From Rhodospirillaceae bacterium (lineage in GTDB: Bacteria > Pseudomonadota > Alphaproteobacteria > UBA828), in NCBI GenBank assembly GCA_028819955.1, contig JAPPKP010000053.1:1-21481 (forward strand): DNA of 21,481 nt, given 5' to 3'. Each line of letters begins with the position of its first letter. The stretch's first letter is position 1. This document shows positions 1 through 9,606 of the stretch, piece by piece. Both the position numbers and the translations under genes were made by a program. Under the pieces are notes generated by a model. It saw only the letters and a list, made by a program, of their open reading frames with translations. It had not been told where the DNA came from and did no database searches.

Positions 1-519
1 GCTGGGCGACGACGTGCAGGGCGCCGTTGCCGTCCAGCGCCCGTGCCTCGACGAGGACGTCCCCGATCTCGTACCCGTAGGCGCCGGCATTCATGCGGAG
101 CGCGCCGCCGATGGTGCCGGGGATGCCACTCAGGAAGGCCAGTCCGTCCACCCCCCGATCGCGGCAGGTGCGGGCGACGTTCATGTCGAGGGCTCCGGCG
201 CCGACCTCCACCAGCGCGCGCTCGCCTTCCCAACGCACGCTGACGTCGCGAAAGCCTTGGCGCAGACGGACGACGACTCCCTCCACGCCGCCGTCCCGCA
301 CCAGCAAATTCGAGCCGAGGCCGACCACGGTTACCGGAACGTCGGCAGGCCGCGAGGCGAGGAATTGCACCAGGTCGTCGATGTCCGCCGGCCGGAACAC
401 CACGTCTGCGCGCCCGCCGGCGCGGAACCAGGTAGTGCGGGAGAGGTCGACGTCCACGGCGTAGCGGCCACGCACCGTCGGCAACCGGTCGGCCCAATCC
501 ATCGTCTTGCTGTGCGCGA

Positions 520-523
<4 letters not shown>
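1..523 (-). CDS. murB: UDP-N-acetylenolpyruvoylglucosamine reductase MurB (partial, N-terminal 174 residues)
   Basis: MurB is the cytoplasmic FAD enzyme that uses NADPH to reduce UDP-GlcNAc-enolpyruvate to UDP-MurNAc, the second committed step of peptidoglycan precursor synthesis. The visible part is the FAD-binding region. It shows [11 protein letters not shown] near residues 30-40, [10 protein letters not shown] at 68-77 and [18 protein letters not shown] at 133-150, all typical of MurB. The ATG at 521-523 shares an ATGA overlap with the murC stop, which points to translational coupling; an in-frame ATG seven codons later is a less likely start. The C-terminal part, with the substrate-binding domain, lies beyond the left edge. 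A murB directly after murC is the usual alphaproteobacterial order, so ddl and ftsQ-ftsA-ftsZ would be expected further left. That expectation is inference. Confidence 0.96.
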
Positions 524-1961
<1,438 letters not shown>

Positions 1962-1965
<4 letters not shown>

Positions 1966-3116
1966 GCTGCGCCCTCCGTGCGCTCCGGCATCGGGTGTCC
2001 CGGGAGCGACCCGTTGATCAGCCCCTCGACGAGATCCGCGAGCGAGCGCGCCGCATCGGGCCGGGCAAAGCCAGCCGCCGCGGCGGCCTGCTGCGCGAGC
2101 CGCGCGGGCGCCGCCATAAGTGTCTCAAGCTCCTGAGCGAGCCGCGCGGGCGTGAACGACCCCTGAGGGATCATGATCGCCGCGCCGGCCGCGACCAGCG
2201 ACCGCCCGTTCGCACTCTGATGATCGTCGGCGGCGTTCGGCAGCGGCACCAGGATTGCCGGCCGTCCCGCCGCAGCGAGCTCCGCAATGGTCGACGCGCC
2301 TGCGCGGCAGATTACGAGGTGGGATTCGCCGAGACGCGCCGGGATATCGTCGAAGAAGGGCGCAAGCCGCGCCGCCACCCCTGCCTCGGCATAGGCGCGC
2401 TCGACTTCGGCGAGGTCCTCGGTGCGGCACTGCTGGCTCACCTCGATCCGCTCGCGCGAGGCTTGCGGCAGCGCCGCGATGGCCGCCGGCACGACCTCCG
2501 CGAATATGCGCGCTCCCTGGCTCCCGCCCGTGACCAGCAGCCGCAATGGCCCGCCCAGCGCGGGCGGGTCGTAGGCGGCGCCGCGCAGCGCCGCGATGGC
2601 CGCGCGCACCGGGTTGCCGACATGGGTAACGAGGGCGGCACGGCTGTGGGGGATGCGCTCGGTCTCGGGGAAGGACGTGGCGATCGCCGATGCGCGGCGG
2701 GCCAGCATCCGGTTGGCGCGGCCGAGCACCGCGTTCTGCTCGTGCAGCACGCTCGGGATGCCGAGCCGGCCGCTCGCCACCAGTGGCGGCACCGACGGGT
2801 AGCCGCCGAAGCCCACGGCGGCGGCCGGCCGGATCCGGCGCAGTACGCGGGCCGCCTGCAAGACAGCACGCGCGAGCCCGAGCACGGCCATGATGCGCGC
2901 CAAGGGCCCGCGCACGCTGGGGCTGCGGGCCGCGATGGCGTGTCGTTCGATACGCCCCAGTACGTCGCCGAAGGCGGCGCCCCTCCGATCCGTCATGAGA
3001 ACAAGACGACGACCACGTGCTTCCAGCTCAGCCGCGAGGGCTTCAGCCGGAAACACGTGGCCGCCAGTTCCGCCTGCTGCGAGGAGAATGGGAGGGTTGG
3101 GCGCAGGCGTTCTCAA
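1962..3116 (-). CDS. murG: UDP-GlcNAc:undecaprenyl-PP-MurNAc-pentapeptide GlcNAc transferase MurG (TTG start)
   Basis: MurG is the peripheral inner-membrane glycosyltransferase that turns lipid I into lipid II by adding GlcNAc. The 384-residue GT-B protein has the N-terminal glycine-rich loop [10 protein letters not shown] at 15-24, [11 protein letters not shown] at 102-112 and [14 protein letters not shown] at 125-138. The C-terminal donor-binding half has GGSQGA at 197-202, [10 protein letters not shown] at 271-280 and [13 protein letters not shown] at 291-303. The start is a TTG at 3114-3116 that overlaps the ftsW TGA as TTGA. The same frame has a stop only five codons upstream, at 3129-3131, and no ATG or GTG between that stop and the first conserved loop, so TTG is the only usable start. 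A GAAGGA Shine-Dalgarno-like stretch lies about 9 bases upstream, inside ftsW. Confidence 0.97.
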
Positions 3117-4240
3117 AGCACGTATCCTTCATAGCTCCGCCGTTCGCGGGTCAGCGCGAGCACCATTCCGAGGCCGATTGCGGTCGCCATCGTCGACGAG
3201 CCGCCGTAGCTCAGGAACGGAAGGGTCATCCCCTTGGCGGGCAGGAGCCGGATCGCGACTCCCATGTTGATCAGGGCCTGGAAGCCGAACTGGGCGAGCA
3301 GACCGGCGACCGCGATCAGCGAGAACAGGTCGCCGCCGCGCATGACACGGGCGAAGCCGCGGAAGACGATGAAGCCGAACAGCCCGACGATGACGATACA
3401 GGCGATGACTCCGAATTCTTCGGCGGCAACGGCGAAGATGAAGTCGGTGTGGGCATCGGGCAGCACGTTCTTGACGACCCCTTCGCCGGGACCGCGGCCG
3501 AAGAGCCCACCGGCCTCGAAGGCGCGGAGCGAGGTGTCGACCTGATAGGAGTCGCCGGTCGTGGGGTCGATGAACTGGTCGATGCGAGCCTTGACGTGCG
3601 TCAGGTTGTGGTAGGCGTACACGAGCCCGCCGGCGGTGGCGGCGGCGCCCAGCACGGCAAGCACGAGCGGCATGCCGGCCACGAACATCTGCACGAACCA
3701 GACCGCGGCCACCGTCGTCGCCATCCCGATGTCGGGCTGCAGGACGAGGAGCAGTGCCGCGAGCACCACGGGGATCGACGCGAGTAGGATGCCGTAGCGC
3801 AGCTGCTCGTCCCGCGGCCGCGCGAGGACGGCGGCCATGAACACCGCGAGGCAGGGCTTCACGAACTCCGACGGCTGCAGATTGAAGTTGCCGAGCGGCA
3901 GCCACCGGCGTGCGCCATTCAGCTCCAGCCCGACGATCAGCGTGAGCGCGAGCAAGAGGATGCCGAGCACGGTTCCGGCCGTGGCGATGCGCTGGATGCC
4001 GGTGCGGGAGAGCAGCGAGACACCGAGCATCACGATCAGGGCCACCGGCAGGAAGAGGAGCTGGTGCCGCGCGAAGTGGAATGAATCGAGGCCGATCCGC
4101 TCGGCCGCTGCCGGGCTCGCCGCCGGCGCCAGGGCCGCGCCCAGCAGCATGAGCAGCAGCACCGCCGTCAGCATCCAGCGGTCGACGGTCCACCACCAGC
4201 GGCCGAGCACGCTGGTGTCGGTACGGGAGAAGGGTGTCAC
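3113..4240 (-). CDS. ftsW: Septal peptidoglycan glycosyltransferase FtsW
   Basis: FtsW is the SEDS-family polymerase that links lipid II into glycan strands at the septum, paired with the class B penicillin-binding protein FtsI. The 375-residue protein is very hydrophobic, with roughly nine or ten predicted membrane spans. It carries SEDS landmarks: NGARRWL at 108-114 and QPSEFVKP at 122-129; HTDFIFA at 264-270, whose Asp266 matches the aspartate reported as essential in FtsW and RodA; and LLPAKGMTLPFLSYGGSS at 332-349, which is more FtsW-like than RodA-like. The start is taken as the GTG at 4238-4240, which overlaps the murD stop as GTGA. Another GTG three codons upstream is possible. The frame stays open far into murD, but that extension has murD-antiframe composition and is not part of FtsW. 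Confidence 0.96.
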   Translation of the reverse strand: MTPFSRTDTSVLGRWWWTVDRWMLTAVLLLMLLGAALAPAASPAAAERIGLDSFHFARHQLLFLPVALIVMLGVSLLSRTGIQRIATAGTVLGILLLALTLIVGLELNGARRWLPLGNFNLQPSEFVKPCLAVFMAAVLARPRDEQLRYGILLASIPVVLAALLLVLQPDIGMATTVAAVWFVQMFVAGMPLVLAVLGAAATAGGLVYAYHNLTHVKARIDQFIDPTTGDSYQVDTSLRAFEAGGLFGRGPGEGVVKNVLPDAHTDFIFAVAAEEFGVIACIVIVGLFGFIVFRGFARVMRGGDLFSLIAVAGLLAQFGFQALINMGVAIRLLPAKGMTLPFLSYGGSSTMATAIGLGMVLALTRERRSYEGYVL

Positions 4241-5616
4241 CGAGTGCACGGCGCGGCCTCCCCCTTGGCGGCACCCCGATCCACGGGCACCAGCGCGCGG
4301 AAGCGATCGCCACGCTGCTCGAAATCGCTGAACTGGTCGAACGACGCGCAGGCCGGCGAGAACAGCACCACGGTCCCCGTGCGCCCGTTGCTGCACGCGG
4401 CATCGAGCGCGGCCGCCACCGCGCGGTCGAGCGTACCGCAGCGGGTCACCGGCAGCCGGCCTTCGAGCGCTGCCGCGAAGGGCTCTTCCGCCTCGCCGAT
4501 CAGGAAGGCATGGGCGATGCGCGGGAAGAGGGGCGCCATGGCGTCGATCCCGCCCTCTTTGGGCCGCCCGCCGGCGATCCAATAGACGTTCTCGTAGCAG
4601 GCGACGGCCCGCGCTGCCGCCTCGGCGTTGGTGGCCTTGCTGTCGTTGATGACCGGGATGCCGCTGACGCTGCCGATCGTCTCCATGCGGTGCGGCAAAC
4701 CGGGGAAGTCGAGGAGCGCCGGCGCCAGCCGCTCGGGCGAGAGCCCGCAAGCACGCGCCGCCGCGTAGGCCGCTGCCGCGTTCTGCCAGTTGTGCCTGCC
4801 CGGCAGCGCTGCCGCGGTCGACAGATCGCAGACCGGCTCACCGTCCTCGTGGAGTACGCCGTCCACGACGGATACGCCGTCGCGCGATGGACTCTCCACG
4901 GTCACAGGCACCACGTGGAGCTGGTCGCGCGCCCCGAGCGCGTCGCGCACGTCGCGCGAGTTCGGATCGTCGATGCCGACGACCGCGGACTCGAGCCGGC
5001 CGGGGCGGAAGACCTGGCGCTTCGCGTCGACGTAGGCCGCCATGGTGCCGTGGCGGTCGAGATGGTCCGGGGCCACGTTCAAGAGAACCGCGACGTCGAA
5101 GGTCGCCTCGATGGTGAGATCGAGCTGGTAGGAGGAGAGCTCGAGGACGATGGTCCCCTCCCCCGGCACCGGCGTCAGATCGAGCGCCGGGGTCCCCAGA
5201 TTGCCGCCGACGCGGATGTGGCGGGCGCCGGCCGAATGCAGCAGGTGACCGATCAACGCCGTGGTCGTCGACTTGCCGTTGGTGCCGGTGACGGCGATGT
5301 AGCGGGGCTCCGGCAGCACGCGCCACAGAAGCTCGATATCGCCCACCACCTCGATGCCGGCGTCGTGGGCGGCAACGATCATCGGGTGCGAGAGCGGAAC
5401 GCCCGGGCTCGGCACCAGGGCGGCGATCCCGTCCTCGGGCCCGGCGGGGCGGACCTCGAAGCCCCGATCGCGCGCCGCCGACCGCGCAGCCGGCGCATCG
5501 TCCCAGCAGAGCACGCGGGCGCCACCGGCGCCGAGCGCCCGCGCCGCGGCAAGGCCGGAGCGCGCGAGCCCGAGCACGGCGACCGTGCGGTTGCGATAGA
5601 GCGGGACCCGGATCAC
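4237..5616 (-). CDS. murD: UDP-N-acetylmuramoyl-L-alanine--D-glutamate ligase MurD
   Basis: MurD is the cytoplasmic ligase that adds D-glutamate to UDP-MurNAc-L-Ala. The 459-residue protein has the N-terminal UDP-binding turn GLARSG at 16-21 and the P-loop GTNGKSTTTAL at 111-121. It also has ELSSYQL at 159-165, NVAPDHLDRHG at 180-190, GRHNWQN at 273-279, NDSKATN at 324-330 and the C-terminal SPACASFDQF at 420-429. The SSYQL, NDSKATN and SPACASFDQF motifs are specific to MurD among the Mur ligases. It starts with GTG at 5614-5616. A GAGGTGA Shine-Dalgarno sequence spans the mraY stop codon, with only 4 bases between the two genes, so initiation is likely coupled to mraY termination. The 3' end overlaps ftsW by four bases. 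Confidence 0.97.
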   Translation of the reverse strand: MIRVPLYRNRTVAVLGLARSGLAAARALGAGGARVLCWDDAPAARSAARDRGFEVRPAGPEDGIAALVPSPGVPLSHPMIVAAHDAGIEVVGDIELLWRVLPEPRYIAVTGTNGKSTTTALIGHLLHSAGARHIRVGGNLGTPALDLTPVPGEGTIVLELSSYQLDLTIEATFDVAVLLNVAPDHLDRHGTMAAYVDAKRQVFRPGRLESAVVGIDDPNSRDVRDALGARDQLHVVPVTVESPSRDGVSVVDGVLHEDGEPVCDLSTAAALPGRHNWQNAAAAYAAARACGLSPERLAPALLDFPGLPHRMETIGSVSGIPVINDSKATNAEAAARAVACYENVYWIAGGRPKEGGIDAMAPLFPRIAHAFLIGEAEEPFAAALEGRLPVTRCGTLDRAVAAALDAACSNGRTGTVVLFSPACASFDQFSDFEQRGDRFRALVPVDRGAAKGEAAPCTR

Positions 5617-5620
5617 AGGC

Positions 5621-6706
5621 TCACCTCAGCTTCAGTGTCGAGAGCCCGATCAGGGCGAGGATCACGGCGATCACCCAGAAGCGAATGACGATGGTGGGCT
5701 CCGCGACCCCTTTCTGCTCGAAGTGGTGGTGCAGCGGCGCCATGGCGAAGACCCGCCGCCCGAGAAGCTTGAACGAGGCGACCTGCACGATCACCGAGAC
5801 CGCTTCGAGCACGAACAGGCCGCCCACGATGGCGAGCACGATCTCGTGCTTGGTCATGACCGCGATGAGGCCGAGGGCCGCGCCGGTGGAGAGCGAGCCG
5901 GTGTCGCCCATGAAGACCATCGCCGGCGGTGCGTTGAACCAGAGGAAACCCAGTCCCGCGCCGACCAGAGCGCCGCAGAAGACCGAAAGCTCGCCGGTGC
6001 CGGGCACGTGGTGGACCTGGAGGTATTCCGTGAACACCGTGTTGCCCACCACGTAGGCGATCAGCGCGAAGCACGCCGCGGCGATCATGATCGGCACGAT
6101 TGCGAGACCGTCGAGACCGTCGGTCAAATTCACGGCATTGGACGAGCCGATCACCACGAAGACGGCGAAGGGCACCGAGAACCAGCCGATGTCGAGCAGG
6201 ACCGACTTGACGAACGGCAGCGCGAGCCCGTGATCGAGCGGCGCCTCCAGGATCATCGTGACCCAGAAGACGGTCCCCACTGCGAGCACCACCTCGGCCG
6301 CGACCTTGATGCGAACGTTGAGCCCGCGGTGGCTGCGGTTCAACAGCTTCATCGCGTCGTCGGTGAAGCCGATGGCGCCGAAGCCGATCGTGACCACCAG
6401 CAGCGGCCAGATGAGCGGGTTGGTCATGTCGGCCCAGAGCAACGTCGAGACCATGACGGCGAGGAGAATGATCACCCCGCCCATGGTGGGCGTCCCCGCC
6501 TTGGCCGCGTGGCTCTCCGGCCCGTCGCTGCGGATCGGCTGCCCGTGCTCCTGACGCGCGCGCAGCAAGCGGATCAGCGGCGGGCCGAAGGCGAAGCTGA
6601 TGAGCAATGCCGTGAGCACCGCTGCCCCGGTACGGAACGTCAGGTACTGGAAGACGTTGAAGACGCCGATCGAGTCCGAGAGCGGATACAGCAGGTTGAA
6701 GAACAT
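5621..6706 (-). CDS. mraY: Phospho-N-acetylmuramoyl-pentapeptide transferase MraY
   Basis: MraY is the integral membrane enzyme that moves phospho-MurNAc-pentapeptide onto undecaprenyl phosphate, forming lipid I. The 361-residue length is normal, and about ten hydrophobic spans are visible. Family motifs are [10 protein letters not shown] at 16-25, PTMGG at 73-77, FTDDAMK at 114-120, [10 protein letters not shown] at 193-202, FMGDTGSL at 265-272 and PLHHHFE at 324-330. Asp116, Asp117 and Asp268 match the three acidic residues known to be needed for catalysis and magnesium binding. The histidine-rich PLHHHFE loop separates MraY from WecA-type relatives. The ATG follows murF by 21 bases, the longest gap in the cluster, with a GAGAGGGG purine stretch about 11 bases upstream. 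Confidence 0.98.
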   Translation of the reverse strand: MFFNLLYPLSDSIGVFNVFQYLTFRTGAAVLTALLISFAFGPPLIRLLRARQEHGQPIRSDGPESHAAKAGTPTMGGVIILLAVMVSTLLWADMTNPLIWPLLVVTIGFGAIGFTDDAMKLLNRSHRGLNVRIKVAAEVVLAVGTVFWVTMILEAPLDHGLALPFVKSVLLDIGWFSVPFAVFVVIGSSNAVNLTDGLDGLAIVPIMIAAACFALIAYVVGNTVFTEYLQVHHVPGTGELSVFCGALVGAGLGFLWFNAPPAMVFMGDTGSLSTGAALGLIAVMTKHEIVLAIVGGLFVLEAVSVIVQVASFKLLGRRVFAMAPLHHHFEQKGVAEPTIVIRFWVIAVILALIGLSTLKLR

Positions 6707-6727
6707 CGCCCGGCTCGCCCCTCTCGG

Positions 6728-8158
6728 TCATGGCCGGCGAGCGGCCGACGGGTCGGCGGTGAGCCGCCGCACGATCGGCCCCATTCGACTGCCGAGCGAG
6801 CCCTTGACCAGAACGACGTCGCCGGCGCGGATCTCCGCGCTCAGGATGTCGGTCAGGCTCTCCGCGTCGGGCGCGTGGGTGCCGCGCCGGACGAGGTCGA
6901 GGGCATTGTGAAGGTGGGTCATCAGCGGGCCCGCGGTATAGACGAGATCGATCCCGGCGGTTTCGAGATCGCGCGCGAGATCGGCGTGCCACCGCGCCGC
7001 GTCTCCGCCGAGCTCCAGCATGTCGCCAAGGACGGCGATGCGCCGGCCACCGGGCGCCAGAGGTGCGGCCTCGACCAGCGTCGCGATCGCGGCGCGGACC
7101 GCTGCCGGGCTCGCGTTGTAGCTCTCGTCGATCAGCTCGTAGGTGCCGCCCTGAATCGGGACGCGGTGGCGCGCGCCCCGGCCGGTGACGGGCGCGATCG
7201 TGCGGAGCGCGCGGGCCGCCCGCTCGACCGGTGCGCCGGCCGCGTGAGCGCAGGCCAGCGCCGCCACGCTGTTCAGCGCCCAGTGCCGGCCAGAGAAGGC
7301 GATCTCGTAGTCGATCTCGGTGCCGTGGATCGCGGCGGTTACGGTGCCGCCGGCATCGGCCGGCTGCCATGCGAGGAGCCGGGCATCGGCCTCGGGGCTC
7401 TCGCCGAAGGAGACGATACGCGCCGCGCCCGCACGGTTCGCGGCCTCGGCCAGGCGGTCGAAGTATTCGTTGTCACGGTTGAGCACGGCGGTGCCGCCGG
7501 GCTCGAGACCATCGAAGATCTCGGCCTTGGCGTCGGCGACCGCATCGAGACCGGAGAAGAACTCGGTGTGAACCGCCGCGATCGTGGTGACCAGCGCAGT
7601 GTGCGGGCGGACCAGTTGAGAGAGCGGGGCGATCTCCCCAGGATGGTTCATCCCCAGCTCGAACACGCCGTAGGCGGCACACTGCGGCAGGCGGGCGAGG
7701 CTCAGCGGGGCGCCGATGTGGTTGTTGAGATTGCCTGCGCTCGCGAGCGTCGGGCCGCAGCGTGCGAGCGCGCCGGCAAGCAATTCCTTGGTCCCGGTCT
7801 TGCCCACGCTGCCGGTGATCGCGACGACGTGGGCCGCGCTCCGCTCCCGCGCACAGGCGGCCAGGGTGCGGAGCCCCTCGTAGGTATCCACGACCAGCAA
7901 AAGCGGCGCGCCTGCGGGCCGCGCCTCCGGCGGGCGGCTCACCATCGCCGCGGCGGCCGCGCGGTCGAACGCCGCCTGCACGTAGTCGTGACCGTCGTGG
8001 TTGGGGCCGGTGAGCGCGACGAACAGATCGCCCGCCTCGACGCTACGGCTGTCGATGGAGACGCCGGTCGCGCTCCAGGGCTCGGGCGCCTTTCCGCCCG
8101 TTGCCGCGGCGGCTTCGGCCGAAGTCCACAGCGGGACCCTGTGAGCAGGCCGGCTCAT
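6728..8158 (-). CDS. murF: UDP-MurNAc-tripeptide--D-alanyl-D-alanine ligase MurF
   Basis: MurF is the cytoplasmic ligase that adds D-Ala-D-Ala to complete the UDP-MurNAc-pentapeptide. From the chosen start the protein has 476 residues. Motifs are SIDSRSVEAGDLFVAL at 34-49 in the UDP-binding domain, the P-loop TGSVGKTGT at 115-123, NNHIGAP at 145-151, ELGMNHPGEI at 167-176, DESYNASPAA at 344-353 and VKGSLGSRM at 451-459. The ELGM..GEI and DESYNA/SP motifs are typical of MurF. I chose the ATG at 8156-8158 because it overlaps the murE stop as ATGA, like most junctions here. An in-frame GTG three codons upstream, at 8165-8167, is possible but less likely. Confidence 0.96.
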   Translation of the reverse strand: MSRPAHRVPLWTSAEAAAATGGKAPEPWSATGVSIDSRSVEAGDLFVALTGPNHDGHDYVQAAFDRAAAAAMVSRPPEARPAGAPLLLVVDTYEGLRTLAACARERSAAHVVAITGSVGKTGTKELLAGALARCGPTLASAGNLNNHIGAPLSLARLPQCAAYGVFELGMNHPGEIAPLSQLVRPHTALVTTIAAVHTEFFSGLDAVADAKAEIFDGLEPGGTAVLNRDNEYFDRLAEAANRAGAARIVSFGESPEADARLLAWQPADAGGTVTAAIHGTEIDYEIAFSGRHWALNSVAALACAHAAGAPVERAARALRTIAPVTGRGARHRVPIQGGTYELIDESYNASPAAVRAAIATLVEAAPLAPGGRRIAVLGDMLELGGDAARWHADLARDLETAGIDLVYTAGPLMTHLHNALDLVRRGTHAPDAESLTDILSAEIRAGDVVLVKGSLGSRMGPIVRRLTADPSAARRP

Positions 8159-9606
8159 GCCGCCCACCCGCCGGGGATGCCGGACACCGCGCTCCGTGCG
8201 ACGCCGACATCGTCGAACGCGATCGCGCGGTCGCCCACCACCTGCTCCCGCTCATGTCCCTTGCCGGCGATGAGCAGGCCGTCGTCGGCGCCCAGTCCCT
8301 CGATGGCGGTGCGAATGGCCCGCGCCCTGTCGCCGATCTCCACGGCGCCGGGACAGGCGTCGAGGATGGCCTGGCGAATCGAGGCCGGGTCCTCGCGGCG
8401 GGGGTTGTCGTCGGTGACGACGACCCGGTCCGCGAGACGTGCGGCGATCTCGCCCATCTCGCGCCGCTTGCCGACGTCCCGCTCGCCGCCGCAGCCGAAG
8501 ACCACGACAAGCGTGCCGGGAATCAGCAGGCGCACGGACCGCAAGGCCGCAGCCAGAGCGTCGGGTGTATGCGCGTAATCTACGAAGACGGCGGCGCCGG
8601 CCGGATGGCCCGCCACCCGTTGCAGCCTGCCCGGCACGCCGTCCAAGCCGTGAAGCGCGCGGATCGCGTCCGCCGCCGCCACATCCGTCGCCAGAGCGAG
8701 GCCGAGAGCGGCGAGCGCATTCAGAGCCTGGAATGCGCCGGGGAGCGGAAGGACGACCTCGTGCACCGCGCCGGCGACGGCGATGCTGAGGCGCTGGCCC
8801 GCCTCGGTATCGTGCCGAGCGAGGAGCCGGATGTCCGCGTCGCCGGTGCCGAAGGTGAGCACCCGCTGCCCCCGCGCCCGGCAGCGCGCAGCGAGTCCCG
8901 CCACGCGCTCGTCGCCGGCGTTGAGCACGGCGGTCCCATTCGCCGGCATGACCCGCTCGAAGAGGCCGGCCTTGGCGGCGAAGTAGGCGTCCGAGTCGGG
9001 ATGGTAGTCCATGTGGTCGCGGGTGACGTTGGTGAACGCCGCAGCAGCGACGCGGACGCCATCCAGCCGGTACTGCGCGAGCCCATGACTGGACGCCTCC
9101 AGCGCCAGGTGATCGATGCCGTCTTCCGCGAGATCGGCGAGCACGCGGTGCAACGCAATGGGATCGGGCGTGGTGTGTTCAAGGGGTCGCCACGCGCCAT
9201 CCGCGTTGACGCCGAGGGTGCCGAGGGAGGCAGCGTTGCGGCCCGAGGCCCGCCAGATCTGGCGGGTGAAGTCCGCCACCGAGGTCTTGCCGTTGGTGCC
9301 GGTGACGCAGACCACGACTTCCGGTTGAGGACCGTGGTAGCGCGCGGCCGCGAGCGCGAGCCGGAGACGCGGGTTGGGGTCTGTCACCAGGCTGACCCCC
9401 TCAGCAAGGGCGGGGTCGGTTCCGTCGGGCGCGAGCACGGCGGCGGCACCGCGGTCCAGGGCTTCCGGGATGAAGTCGACGCCCGTAGCACGCGTGCCGG
9501 CGAGCGCCGCGAACAGGTAGCCGGGACGCACGTTGCGCGAGTCCGACGCGAGACCCGTGATCTCCACGTCAGCCGCCGCATGGGGGATCAGGCTAGAAAG
9601 ACGCAT
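8155..9606 (-). CDS. murE: UDP-MurNAc-L-alanyl-D-glutamate--2,6-diaminopimelate ligase MurE
   Basis: MurE is the cytoplasmic ligase that adds the third stem-peptide residue. The 483-residue protein shows SDSRNVRPGYLFAAL at 21-35, the P-loop TGTNGKTS at 102-109, EASSHGL at 170-176, a YFAAKAGLF segment holding the likely carbamylated Lys212, FVDYAHTPDAL at 341-351 and GHEREQ at 450-455. The DNPRREDP motif at 400-407 contains the DNPR signature of meso-diaminopimelate-specific MurE rather than the lysine-specific form. The start is the ATG at 9604-9606, preceded by a GGGGGAAG Shine-Dalgarno 3 bases upstream. It overlaps the 3' end of ftsI by 14 bases. The frame extends nine codons further upstream to a non-ATG start, but that has no better ribosome site. 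Confidence 0.96.
   Translation of the reverse strand: MRLSSLIPHAAADVEITGLASDSRNVRPGYLFAALAGTRATGVDFIPEALDRGAAAVLAPDGTDPALAEGVSLVTDPNPRLRLALAAARYHGPQPEVVVCVTGTNGKTSVADFTRQIWRASGRNAASLGTLGVNADGAWRPLEHTTPDPIALHRVLADLAEDGIDHLALEASSHGLAQYRLDGVRVAAAAFTNVTRDHMDYHPDSDAYFAAKAGLFERVMPANGTAVLNAGDERVAGLAARCRARGQRVLTFGTGDADIRLLARHDTEAGQRLSIAVAGAVHEVVLPLPGAFQALNALAALGLALATDVAAADAIRALHGLDGVPGRLQRVAGHPAGAAVFVDYAHTPDALAAALRSVRLLIPGTLVVVFGCGGERDVGKRREMGEIAARLADRVVVTDDNPRREDPASIRQAILDACPGAVEIGDRARAIRTAIEGLGADDGLLIAGKGHEREQVVGDRAIAFDDVGVARSAVSGIPGGWAA

Noticed and set aside
3113..4750. A longer FtsW beginning near 4750
   Set aside because: The extension is the out-of-frame shadow of murD. The SEDS fold begins after the GTG at 4238-4240, which overlaps the murD stop.
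5723..8578. A 951-codon plus-strand open frame opposite mraY, murF and murE
   Set aside because: It runs antisense to three unmistakable genes. Its product is a low-complexity string rich in Arg, Glu, Asp, Gly and Ala with no family motif, as expected for the complementary frame of GC-rich coding DNA.
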